DNA of 64,000 nucleotides from Paenibacillus borealis (GTDB taxonomy: Bacteria; Bacillota; Bacilli; Paenibacillales; Paenibacillaceae). How positions within the stretch are numbered: position 1 is the stretch's first letter; each line of letters opens with the position of its first letter. Below, piece by piece: positions 8,248-15,362 of the stretch. The DNA lies in assembly GCF_000758665.1 (NCBI RefSeq), contig NZ_CP009285.1, positions 620,001-684,000 on the forward strand, read 5' to 3'. A program made the position numbers and the translations under genes. Under the pieces are notes generated by a model. It ran no database searches, was not told the DNA's origin, and worked only from the letters and a program-made list of their open reading frames with translations.

Positions 8248-8646
8248 ATGATGTGGATACCAATACAAATTAACGAGAACAGCGCAGAGCCGCTGTATCA
8301 TCAGATCGAAACCCAGCTGAAATCGCTGATTATCTCGGGCACGATCACGGAAGGAACCCTGCTTCCCTCCATCCGTGAATTCGCGGGTGACCTGAAGTGC
8401 AGTGTGATCACGGTCCGCCGGGTCTATCAGGATCTGGAGAATGAAGGGCTGCTGCGCACAAGACAGGGAACGGGCACCTTCGTCTCCCATGTAGGAGACG
8501 GGACCATGGCGGGCTATAAGCAGGATGCCATCCGCAAAGCGCTGGAAACCGCAGTGGACGTGGGCCTTTCTGTACAGTGCAGCGAAGAAGAGCTGACAGA
8601 GCTGTTCAATGAAATTGTGAAGGACAAATTCGGGAAACAGGAATGA
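8248..8646 (+). CDS. GntR family transcriptional regulator, YtrA subfamily
   Basis: This 132-residue repressor has an N-terminal winged helix (about 10-75: EPLYHQIETQLKSLIISG, then LPSIREFAGDLKCSVITVRRVYQDLENEGLLRTRQGTGTFV in two parts). The C-terminal part is only about 55 residues of helix, the short dimerisation tail that defines the YtrA subfamily. It probably represses its own operon through the dyad at 7362-7387. The start could be GTG 8242 or ATG 8248; GGAAGG at 8233-8238 favours 8248. It lies between the permease and the ATPase genes. Confidence 0.9.
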   Translation: MMWIPIQINENSAEPLYHQIETQLKSLIISGTITEGTLLPSIREFAGDLKCSVITVRRVYQDLENEGLLRTRQGTGTFVSHVGDGTMAGYKQDAIRKALETAVDVGLSVQCSEEELTELFNEIVKDKFGKQE

Positions 8647-8667
8647 AGAACGGGGGATGGGGAGCTC

Positions 8668-9597
8668 ATGGTACAGCAAGCCATAGAACTACGGAACGTG
8701 TGTAAGAAGCGGAGGGGCAAGACGGTAGGGCCGCTTAATGTTAATCTGCCGCAGGGTTATATTACGGCGCTGGTGGGTCAGAACGGCTCCGGCAAAAGCA
8801 CGCTGCTGCACATGCTGCTGCAGCTGACTTTTCCAGAGGAAGGCGAGATCCGCTGGTTTGAGGAAGCCTACCGTGACGGGCTTCCGCTGCAGCTCCGCCA
8901 GACGATCGCCTATGTACCGGAAAACTCGCAGAATGAAGAGAATTTCTGGACAGCCGGCGAGGCTGCCGAATTCCGCCGCCACTGGTATCCTGCCTGGGAC
9001 CAGGGCTATTTCGAGGAGCTGCTCCTGAAGCTGGAGGTGCCGGAGAATGCCAAGCTGGGCAAGATGTCCAAGGGCGAACGCCGCAAATTCGAGATTGCCG
9101 CAGCGCTGGCTGCGAAGCCCCGGCTGCTGCTGCTGGATGAGCCTTCTTCCTGCCTTGATCCTTTTGCCTGGAAGATCATGATTGAGACCCTGCAGCGGTA
9201 TATGGATGAGCATGAGGCCACCATCGTAATCTCGACCCACATTGTTGAAGAGGTGCGGAGGCTGGCGGATTATATCGTCCTGATGCATCAGGGACAGCTG
9301 CTGGGAATGGCCGAGAAGGACAGCTTGTTCGGCTCCTGGAGTGAAATATGGGTTCAGGCAGAAGGCGGGCAGGCGCTGGAGGAACTGGCAGCAGAGCTGC
9401 CGCAGGCGCTGGAGCTTAAGCTGGAAGCGCCGGGTGTGGCTTCATTTTTGACCCAGCAAATCTATCAATATGAGAAACGCATTCATGATTTGGGCGTAAA
9501 GGTTATCAAGAGCCGCAGCCTGGAGCTTGATGAAATCCTAAGCTTATGGAGCCGGGGACATCGTCCGGTTCTGATTGACCAGAAGAGAGGGGAATAA
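8668..9597 (+). CDS. ABC transporter ATP-binding protein (Ytr-like)
   Basis: This 309-residue ATPase has Walker A GQNGSGKST (about 38-46), a signature degenerate to MSKGERRK, Walker B LLLLDEPSS and the switch histidine in ISTHIVEE. About 90 C-terminal residues form an accessory domain. It pairs most naturally with the permease at 7465. It follows the regulator by 21 bp with GGGGAG upstream and is followed after 3 bp by a second ATPase of a different type. Confidence 0.9.
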   Translation: MVQQAIELRNVCKKRRGKTVGPLNVNLPQGYITALVGQNGSGKSTLLHMLLQLTFPEEGEIRWFEEAYRDGLPLQLRQTIAYVPENSQNEENFWTAGEAAEFRRHWYPAWDQGYFEELLLKLEVPENAKLGKMSKGERRKFEIAAALAAKPRLLLLDEPSSCLDPFAWKIMIETLQRYMDEHEATIVISTHIVEEVRRLADYIVLMHQGQLLGMAEKDSLFGSWSEIWVQAEGGQALEELAAELPQALELKLEAPGVASFLTQQIYQYEKRIHDLGVKVIKSRSLELDEILSLWSRGHRPVLIDQKRGE

Positions 9598-9600
9598 GGA

Positions 9601-10503
9601 ATGGAAGCTTTGCATTTGGAACGGGTAGTGAAGCAGTACGGTGATAAAACAGCAGTCAACGGAATCAGTCTGAAGGTAGAACAAGGCGAAATTTACGGTC
9701 TGCTGGGTGCAAACGGCGCCGGCAAAACGACGACTATGCGCATGGTGCTGGGTCTGATCTATCCAGATGAAGGCCGGATTCTTTATAACGGCAAGCCGTA
9801 TAGTACGGAGCTTCAGCATCTGATGGGTTATCTTCCAGAGGAGCGGGGGCTCTATCCGAAGGTCAAAGTAAGCGATCAGATTATCTATCTGGCCCGGCTT
9901 CGCGGCATGCTGGCAAGTGAGGCCGATAAGAGCCTGCGTTACTGGCTGGACCGGTTCGACGTTCCGGAATACTACAATAAGAAGATTGAGGAATTGTCCA
10001 AGGGCAATCAGCAAAAAATGGGCTTCGTAGCTGCTGTCGTCCATAAGCCGAAGATTCTGATTCTGGATGAAGCCTTCAGCGGCCTCGATCCGGTGAATGT
10101 GGAGCTGCTTAAGGATACAGTCAGAGAGATGCGGGATCAGGGCACCAGTATTCTTTTCTCCACCCACCGGATGGAGCATGTGGAGGAATTATGCCGCAAT
10201 ATTACGATTCTCGACCGCTCGAACACTGTAGTTCAGGGAGATATCCGTGAGATCAAGAAGGGGTATCCGCGCGAAGCAGTCGTACTGCGTACGGCCGGGG
10301 AAGTGAACGGGCTTGCGGAGATTGCCGGAGTCACTGCAGTGGAGCGCCAGGAACGCGGATATCTGCTGTCCATCAGCGAGATTGGCGCAGCGCAGCGCAT
10401 TCTGCAGCTGGCCATGGCTCAGGGCGAGGTAGAGCATTTCGAGATTAAGGAACCGACGCTAAACCAAATCTTTATCAGAGCGGTGGGTGAATCTAATGAA
10501 TAA
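9601..10503 (+). CDS. ABC transporter ATP-binding protein (NatA/YhaQ-like)
   Basis: This 300-residue protein has Walker A GANGAGKTT (about 34-42), signature LSKGNQQK, Walker B ILILDEAFSGLDP and H-loop FSTHRMEH. A C-terminal DUF4162 region is typical of NatA-like exporters. It drives the permease encoded by the overlapping next gene. NatAB in Bacillus exports sodium, but relatives have other substrates, so no substrate is assigned. It starts 3 bp after the preceding ATPase with GAGAGGGG upstream. Confidence 0.9.
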   Translation: MEALHLERVVKQYGDKTAVNGISLKVEQGEIYGLLGANGAGKTTTMRMVLGLIYPDEGRILYNGKPYSTELQHLMGYLPEERGLYPKVKVSDQIIYLARLRGMLASEADKSLRYWLDRFDVPEYYNKKIEELSKGNQQKMGFVAAVVHKPKILILDEAFSGLDPVNVELLKDTVREMRDQGTSILFSTHRMEHVEELCRNITILDRSNTVVQGDIREIKKGYPREAVVLRTAGEVNGLAEIAGVTAVERQERGYLLSISEIGAAQRILQLAMAQGEVEHFEIKEPTLNQIFIRAVGESNE

Positions 10504-11785
10504 GATGGGCAGCATTATCAACTTTACGTTCAAGAACAAGGTAAGAACGAAATCCTTCATGATTACAACATTAATTCTGGTGCTCCTGCTGAGTATCGGG
10601 ATGAATATTCCTTATCTGATTAAGGTGTTTAATGGGGAAGACGGTGCCAAGGACGCTAAACAAATCGGAGTGGTTGCCGAGCAGGGCTTCCGGCCTGCTG
10701 AACTGCTTCTTGCATATACACCACCGGCTGATACGGATGCTCAAGTCGTATTCACAGCCTATCCCTCCGCAGATGACGCTGCGCTGAAGCAAGGGCTGGA
10801 GGACGAGAAGATCGAGGGTTATCTCACGTTTGCTTCAGAAGCCGGTGAAGGGGTACCGCCGGTTACGTATCACAGCAAAGACGGGGATATCAGCGACAAA
10901 GTGCAGAGTTATCTTCAAACGGCTTTGCAGCAGGTGAATACCGGACTAATTGTCGGCGATAAGCTGACGGAGAGCCAGGTAGCTGCGATATTCGCTCCGG
11001 TCTCGATAGGCACAGAACAGCTGAATGCCGATGCAGCGGCATCCGGTTCAGAAGAAGGAGATGCCAAGCCGGCCATTAACTATGTCGTTGTCTATGTCCT
11101 GCTGATGCTGTTCTTCATGTCGGTGATGATGACCGGCAACATGATCGCCGCTGAGATTACCTCGGAGAAAAGCTCGCGCATCATGGAGATTCTGATCACC
11201 AGCGCATCCCCGTTGACACAGATGTTCGGCAAGGTCATCGGGATCTTCCTCGTCGGCCTGCTGCAGATCGCCATTATATCTGCCAGCATCGCTGTCAACC
11301 TGATGCTGCCGCACAATTCCGGCATCCTGGCGGATTTCGACCTGGATCTGGGACAGCTGAATGCCAGCATTCTGGTATATGGCTTAATCCTGTACATTCT
11401 CGGTTACTTCCTGTATGCCTTGATGTATGCAGCTGTAGGTTCAATTGTCAGCCGTACTGAAGATTTGGGGCAAGCCATTATGCCGGTAATGATGCTGGGG
11501 TTCGTCAGCTTCTACATCCCGTTGTTCAGTATTTCAAACGCTGATACTATGCTGGTTAAGGTAGCAAGTTATGTTCCGTTCACTTCGTCACTTAGTCTGC
11601 TGTTGCGGATTGGTGTAGGCCAAGTGGCTACATGGGAGATCTTGGTCTCGCTGGCCATCCTGCTGGTCACAACCTTCATCTTCGGCTGGCTCGCCGCCAA
11701 GATCTACCGCACCGGCGTCCTGATGTACGGCAAGCGCCCTAGCATCAAGGAGATTAGAAAAGCGATGAAGGCTTATAAGATCTAA
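10496..11785 (+). CDS. ABC-2 type permease (NatB/YhaP-like)
   Basis: This 429-residue permease has an N-terminal helix (about 20-40), a large extracytoplasmic domain of roughly 160 residues, then six more helices. The motif MTGNMIAAEITSEKSSRIMEILITS after the second helix is diagnostic of ABC2_membrane_3 permeases. ATG 10496 overlaps the end of the ATPase gene by 8 bp, indicating translational coupling; GTG 10487 is an alternative. With the ATPase at 9601 it forms a complete exporter. Confidence 0.9.
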   Translation: MNKMGSIINFTFKNKVRTKSFMITTLILVLLLSIGMNIPYLIKVFNGEDGAKDAKQIGVVAEQGFRPAELLLAYTPPADTDAQVVFTAYPSADDAALKQGLEDEKIEGYLTFASEAGEGVPPVTYHSKDGDISDKVQSYLQTALQQVNTGLIVGDKLTESQVAAIFAPVSIGTEQLNADAAASGSEEGDAKPAINYVVVYVLLMLFFMSVMMTGNMIAAEITSEKSSRIMEILITSASPLTQMFGKVIGIFLVGLLQIAIISASIAVNLMLPHNSGILADFDLDLGQLNASILVYGLILYILGYFLYALMYAAVGSIVSRTEDLGQAIMPVMMLGFVSFYIPLFSISNADTMLVKVASYVPFTSSLSLLLRIGVGQVATWEILVSLAILLVTTFIFGWLAAKIYRTGVLMYGKRPSIKEIRKAMKAYKI

Positions 11786-11797
11786 GGAGCGGGGATT

Positions 11798-11992
11798 ATG
11801 GATAAAAAGCATCAGCAAAATATAGCAATGCTTTATGCGGGCTCTTTTCTTGCGCTGACAGCGGGTCGGATAATTCATTCTAACGGAAGCAACCTGATGG
11901 ATTTCACGCAAGGTATGCTAACGGGTTTAGGCATCGCGGGCATGGTGGTGACTATTATAGTCTTTGGCAGATATCAGAAGCGCAGTCGTTAA
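11798..11992 (+). CDS. small two-TM membrane protein, copy A (64 aa)
   Basis: The charged N-terminus MDKKHQQN is followed by a helix (about 9-27), a polar turn HSNGSN, a second helix (about 37-56) and a basic tail GRYQKRSR. It is clearly related to the next gene and to the one at 13942 (shared charged start, PSNGS-like turn after TM1, basic tail). AAGGAGCGGGG precedes the ATG, and the gene is 12 bp after the exporter permease, so it is probably cotranscribed. Function is unknown; an accessory or immunity-like role for the exporter is speculation. Confidence 0.65.
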   Translation: MDKKHQQNIAMLYAGSFLALTAGRIIHSNGSNLMDFTQGMLTGLGIAGMVVTIIVFGRYQKRSR

Positions 11993-12049
11993 GCACTGAT
12001 TCTGGTCCGGGGTGCCTACTGGACTACTAATCTTTTGAGGAGTGTCTTG

Positions 12050-12247
12050 ATGGATAAAAAGAAACAGGAATTCGTGATGATGCTATTCTCGGGTTTGATG
12101 CTCTTTATGGTAAGTCTGATAACCCCGTCTAACGGATCTGAAGTGCGTATATATTTTAAGGGATTCATGATAGGGGGCGGGATCATCGTATTGGCGCTGG
12201 CCGTCTCGATGTTCCTTAAGTATAAGGGATTTAAGAACATGAAATAA
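12050..12247 (+). CDS. small two-TM membrane protein, copy B (65 aa)
   Basis: This is a paralogue of the preceding gene, with start MDKKKQEFVMML, TM1 about 8-26, turn TPSNGSEV, TM2 about 37-56 and tail KYKGFKNMK. GAGGAG lies 8 nt before ATG 12050, which is preferred over an upstream in-frame codon at 12035. It is the last gene before the terminator at 12271. The tandem duplication suggests paired function or local expansion. No known family was recognised. Confidence 0.65.
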   Translation: MDKKKQEFVMMLFSGLMLFMVSLITPSNGSEVRIYFKGFMIGGGIIVLALAVSMFLKYKGFKNMK

Positions 12248-12270
12248 TTAGTGGATATAGGCATAGATCA

Positions 12271-12306
12271 AGGCCCATTCGCCGGGAAGGCGGGTGGGCT
12301 TTTTAT
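12271..12306 (+). terminator. terminator of the ABC/small membrane protein operon
   Basis: An 11-bp stem (GCCCATTCGCC with GGCGGGTGGGC, two G-T pairs), loop GGGAA, followed by TTTTTATT. Confidence 0.85.
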
Positions 12307-12365
12307 TGTATTTGTAAGGAATAATCCCCGAATTTCTAAACTCGCAAAAATGCCTGCTTAACAAT

Positions 12366-12393
12366 AAAAAAGACCGGTCATCAGACCGGCCGT
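12366..12393 (-). terminator. terminator of the zeta-toxin-like operon
   Basis: On the minus strand GCCGGTC-TGAT-GACCGGT is followed by CTTTTTTATT. It lies 17 bp beyond the stop of the 49-aa gene, defining the end of the leftward transcript. Confidence 0.85.
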
Positions 12394-12410
12394 CATAATA
12401 TACAGTACAG

Positions 12411-12560
12411 TTATTTCGAGGCTGCGACCTGTTGCTGGGCGGTCCGCATAGCCTTTTTGGCGATTTCTATTTGAAGACTTTTATTATGTTCAGCCATTTT
12501 CTTTGCAAACAGTTTGTCCACGTTAGATTCAATTGCATCTTGTGCTTTGTTGAATAACAT
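12411..12560 (-). CDS. small helical protein, paralogue 1 (49 aa)
   Basis: This frame reads MLFNKAQDAIESNVDKLFAK at its start and continues as a Lys/Ala/Gln-rich helix to 49 residues. AGGAGGGG (about 12567-12574, complement) gives an ideal ribosome binding site and a terminator follows the stop. It shares the pattern FN.AQD..E.N......KK...H...L with the neighbouring 53-aa gene, so the two are paralogues. It is soluble and positively charged. No family was recognised. Its position downstream of a zeta-toxin-like gene makes it a candidate partner, but this is inference. Confidence 0.65.
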   Translation of the reverse strand: MLFNKAQDAIESNVDKLFAKKMAEHNKSLQIEIAKKAMRTAQQQVAASK

Positions 12561-12665
12561 ACATACCCCTCCTACGTCTAGGCATTGACTAAGACAATAG
12601 AATACATAAAAGCCGCTTCTTATATATATATTAACACCAAGGGACGCCGATGAACAGATGTCAAA

Positions 12666-12827
12666 TTACTTAGAATTTCCAGGCTGCTCTCTTGCTTTCT
12701 CTAGATTCTGCTTATGGGTGAGGAGCTTTTTTCGCAAATGTTGTCCAATATTATTTTCCAGGCGGTCTTGGGCTGCATTAAATCGAGCCATATTTTTTTT
12801 GGGAAAATGGTCGGAGTTTTTTGTCAT
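12666..12827 (-). CDS. small helical protein, paralogue 2 (53 aa)
   Basis: The reading frame starts MTKNSDHFPKKNMARFNAAQ and contains the shared motif FN.AQD..E.N......KK...H...L. GGGGGAG lies just upstream of the ATG (complement of 12833-12839). It is 55 bp downstream of the zeta-toxin-like gene and 105 bp upstream of paralogue 1 on the same strand. The N-terminus has 12 extra residues compared with paralogue 1; an internal Met13 would give a protein of 41 residues. Function is unknown. Confidence 0.6.
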   Translation of the reverse strand: MTKNSDHFPKKNMARFNAAQDRLENNIGQHLRKKLLTHKQNLEKAREQPGNSK

Positions 12828-12882
12828 TTGCTCTCCCCCTATAATAGACTTTTACTATCTAGTATAGGTATGTCTGAGAGTT

Positions 12883-13617
12883 TTAGACCTTTTTGCCGAA
12901 AAATTCTTCTACCTTAACTAAATCAATCGTTACCTCTTCCGAATCTCTGTCCAATTTTTTTAGTATCACTTTTGGAGCAGAACCTTGAACTGAGTTATCC
13001 CAGAGGCGATAGGCATCGAATAAGGGTTTAAGTTCCATAAAGGACCGGCTGACACGCTGGTGCGAATCGCGGATAGCATGTTCAGGGACACGGCGTTTTT
13101 CGATTAGGAATCTTTCTTCTTCCCGCATGAAAGCAACTTCAATTGGTGCATGTACGATAACTGCGGAAACAATATAACCTAATGCTCTGATTCTTTGAAT
13201 GAGAGGGCCGTAATAATCACTATCTTTCATTGTTCCATCGAATAGAATATGTGCCTTCTTTAATAGAGCTTTCTCAAGCAGCATATCATTAATATCGGAA
13301 CTCTCAGCCTGAACACGGTCAGCAGCAGACTCCTTATCTTCCGATAGGAAGTGAACATACTCTGGAATCAGAGGTTTGATCCGATCACAGTCGATAATGA
13401 TAAAATCTTTGCCGATTTCCCCAAGCTCTTCAAGATGGAAGTCTCGGATCATGGATTTACCTACAGCTGTTCCTCCGCCCATAAAATTGATCTCTGGCGC
13501 TGATTGCGATGGATATCCCTCTAATAGCCCTGCCACAATTTTTCTATGAAGAATTCTTCTTTTTGGGAAATAATAATTATTACGGGAATTTAATTCTTTG
13601 GAAGTTTTCCGATCCAA
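12883..13617 (-). CDS. zeta-toxin-family P-loop kinase
   Basis: This 244-residue protein has a Walker A motif GGGTAVGKS (47-55) followed by the acidic strand IIIDCDRIKPLIPEY (D76/D78), the pattern of zeta toxins. These phosphorylate UDP-N-acetylglucosamine or related substrates and poison peptidoglycan synthesis; some chromosomal relatives have other substrates. Later segments (LFDGTMKDSDYY, a basic ERFLIEKRR lid, and VSRSFMELKPLFD) fit the fold. The start is TTG 13617 with AGGAGG seven bases upstream. No epsilon-type antitoxin (about 90 aa) is adjacent; instead two short helical proteins follow. The stretch is visibly AT-richer than its surroundings, suggesting acquisition by transfer. Confidence 0.8.
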   Translation of the reverse strand: MDRKTSKELNSRNNYYFPKRRILHRKIVAGLLEGYPSQSAPEINFMGGGTAVGKSMIRDFHLEELGEIGKDFIIIDCDRIKPLIPEYVHFLSEDKESAADRVQAESSDINDMLLEKALLKKAHILFDGTMKDSDYYGPLIQRIRALGYIVSAVIVHAPIEVAFMREEERFLIEKRRVPEHAIRDSHQRVSRSFMELKPLFDAYRLWDNSVQGSAPKVILKKLDRDSEEVTIDLVKVEEFFGKKV

Positions 13618-13941
13618 TATGAGTCCTCCTACAGATCGCTATCGTACAGTGATTTTTTATACACAAAAACATAGGGTAATTATACCATTGGAGTAGGAGA
13701 TTGGAAGAGGAGGATTGGCCGTACTAACCGAATTCAAATACAAATAATATAGTTTTGAAAAGAGAAAATAAATAAAGATTATGAGATTAAAAAGCGCTGA
13801 TCTACAAGTCTCTAAGATTGCCAGAGCCTGGAAAAATTCCGTCTTTTTAATCATTTATATATGCGGACCCACCCCAAACTGGTTAAAACGCCGCAGATAG
13901 TGTACCTTAGTAATATTAGTAATTAGGAGTGGTGATTTTTT
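13618..13941. other. AT-rich divergent intergenic region
   Basis: This region must hold the leftward promoter of the zeta-toxin-like gene and the rightward promoter of the small membrane protein gene at 13942. It is AT-rich and contains no frame with a ribosome binding site. No promoter could be assigned with confidence. Confidence 0.4.
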
Positions 13942-14130
13942 GTGAAGAAAAGTAGACAAACCCCCGTGCTGGTCGCGGTCTCCATCCTGCTGATCATTAT
14001 CAGCAGCCTGATCCCGTCGGACAAATCAACCTGGCTGGGGGCACTGCAGACCATCCTGCTCGGCGTCGGATTGCTCGGGTGCTGCATGGCCTTCTGGCGG
14101 TTCGCCAAGGGCGGCAAGGGCAAGCGCTGA
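13942..14130 (+). CDS. small two-TM membrane protein, copy C (62 aa)
   Basis: A GTG start follows AGGAGTGGTG. The basic N-terminus KKSRQTP leads into TM1 (about 8-23), the turn IPSDKSTW, TM2 (about 30-50) and a strongly basic tail FAKGGKGKR. It resembles copies A and B (11798 and 12050), particularly SSLIPSDKS against SLITPSNGS of copy B. Copies A/B and C flank the zeta-toxin-like island. Function is unknown. The GC-rich codon use contrasts with the AT-rich island just upstream. Confidence 0.6.
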   Translation: MKKSRQTPVLVAVSILLIIISSLIPSDKSTWLGALQTILLGVGLLGCCMAFWRFAKGGKGKR

Positions 14131-14517
14131 TTTCTGGAACTGGAACGGATAGCATAGTAAGAATAGTGTAGAGCGATTAGTGAATTCAAAGACAAGTGCC
14201 ATTGCTGTTATTAAGCTGGCACTGAGAGCAGATAGAGCCGTGGCGGAAGCCGCGGTTTTTCGTTATTGTCAAGCATTTATACGCTGCGGACTGAGAAGCC
14301 CCTATTTGGTGAAAAAGACTTCTTTTCCGCCCGTAGCGGACTCAGGAACTCTTATATTGTTCTTTGGAGCTCAAAATGAGGCGAAACTGGTTAGTTAAGG
14401 GCCTCTGAGTCCGCATGGATCGCTGATTGGCCTGATTGGGTGAAATAACGAATCTACAGTCCGCATGGATCGCAGCAGCATGGTTGAAGCTATTGTTCCA
14501 GACCCCACCCAGACCCC
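14131..14517. repeat. intergenic repeat array, 50-bp period, two orientations
   Basis: The element core GCGGACT occurs at 14286 and 14336 on the plus strand (50 bp apart). Its complement AGTCCGC occurs at 14408 and 14458 (again 50 bp apart), where AGTCCGCATGGATCGC is repeated exactly. The pairs face each other, so the array could form a long imperfect hairpin. A 72-codon open frame across it (14180-14398) has no ribosome binding site and is judged non-coding. Confidence 0.6.
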
Positions 14518-14964
14518 CTATCCCGCCGACGGACGCGGGACAGCTGACCGCACAGCCGCCATCTGTTCGCGTATCCCTCTAAGCTGCACTTTTAGCTCAG
14601 GGACGCTCCGCTGCAGGATGAGGCTGATCTCAGGCAGCGGCAGCTGGATGCCGTACCATAAGGCGCTGGCGATCTGATCCTCCCAGGTGAGCAGGGCAGA
14701 AGAGCAGCGGCTGCGGTCTTGAGCCACCAGAGAGCACTGCCGGATGCACTCCCTGTAGGCGGCAATGGAGAAAGCATCTGCTTGGGTGCTGCCCTTCAGC
14801 CAAGGCTCATAGAGTGCCGCGAAAGTGGCGGTTGCGGCTTGATCGGCGCGGGCGCCCTTCTCCAGCAGCAGACAGCTCAGCGCATATACGGTTCCGCTGT
14901 ATTGCTCAATATAGCTGGTGAATCCGGCAGCGGCAGCTGCCTTGGACGATAATGGGTCTGGCAT
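14518..14964 (-). CDS. orphan sigma-factor-like protein under c-di-AMP riboswitch control
   Basis: This 148-residue protein looks like a small, degenerate sigma-70/ECF protein. An N-terminal helical part resembles region 2 (about 16-60: YIEQYSGTVYALSCLLLEKG) and a C-terminal part resembles the region 4 helix-turn-helix (about 100-135: ALWYGIQLPLPEISLILQRS, then ELKVQLRGIREQM). The linker is rich in Ala, Ser and Cys. No anti-sigma gene is adjacent. A GGAAGG precedes the ATG. Ninety-two bases upstream is the terminator of a ydaO-type riboswitch on the same strand, so expression should respond to cyclic di-AMP. Whether it binds RNA polymerase is unknown. Confidence 0.65.
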   Translation of the reverse strand: MPDPLSSKAAAAAGFTSYIEQYSGTVYALSCLLLEKGARADQAATATFAALYEPWLKGSTQADAFSIAAYRECIRQCSLVAQDRSRCSSALLTWEDQIASALWYGIQLPLPEISLILQRSVPELKVQLRGIREQMAAVRSAVPRPSAG

Positions 14965-15056
14965 GTGGACACGTTCCTTCCTGAATGTGTGCGATTTGTA
15001 GTTTGGTTATGTAGTTGATCAGTATGCCGGAATGCTGATCTGCCGGAATAAGCGCG

Positions 15057-15096
15057 CAAAAAACCGCAGGCAGAGGAGGACCTCTGCTGCGGTTTG
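15057..15096 (-). terminator. riboswitch expression platform terminator
   Basis: On the minus strand AAACCGCAG-CAGAGG pairs with CCTCTG-CCTGCGGTTT around a tight loop and runs into TTTTTTGCG. It sits between the riboswitch aptamer and the sigma-like gene, so ligand binding probably favours termination (OFF switch), as known for ydaO elements. Confidence 0.85.
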
Positions 15097-15124
15097 GAAC
15101 AGGCGTAAGAAGCCTGATGCAAAA

Positions 15125-15297
15125 ACGTCGCGGATCAAGGATCTCTCTCTTTACGCTTACGAGGTTAGCTGTCGGATTCGGACGGTGAGAGTCGCCCTAC
15201 CTTTTGAGACTGCGCAATTATAGTCCCCTTCGGATTCACCCCAAGTAGGCCTGCGGCCTGATGGTTCCCCCGTTTTCCGCTTGGCGGAAATTCAGCG
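15125..15297 (-). ncRNA. cyclic di-AMP riboswitch (ydaO/yuaA family)
   Basis: Read on the minus strand the element contains, in order, the conserved blocks GGGGGAACCA (15262-15271), TGGGGTGAATCCG, GTAGGGCGACTCTCACCG, TCCGAATCCGACAGCTAACC and TCGTAAGCG (ending about 15152), then a GAGAGAGATCC closing segment. These are the invariant parts of the ydaO-yuaA class, which binds two c-di-AMP molecules and usually governs cell-wall, osmolyte or potassium genes. Here the downstream gene on the same strand is the sigma-like orphan at 14518-14964. Confidence 0.92.
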
Positions 15298-15332
15298 TGC
15301 ATTCACATTTCTACTAGTAACTTTCAACACGA

Positions 15333-15362
15333 ATCATACCCTTTCAGGATTGTCTTTGTAAA
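15333..15362 (-). promoter_or_regulatory. promoter of the riboswitch transcript
   Basis: On the minus strand TTTACA (15362-15357), 18 bp, TATGAT (15338-15333). It lies about 35 bp upstream of the first conserved riboswitch structure, the expected distance. Confidence 0.65.

Noticed and set aside
12658..12867. 69-codon plus-strand frame over the 53-aa minus-strand gene
   Set aside because: The minus-strand frame has a GGGGGAG ribosome binding site and a paralogue next to it; the plus-strand frame has neither.
14180..14398. 72-codon open frame on the plus strand
   Set aside because: It crosses the 50-bp repeat array, has no ribosome binding site and its product shows no coding character.
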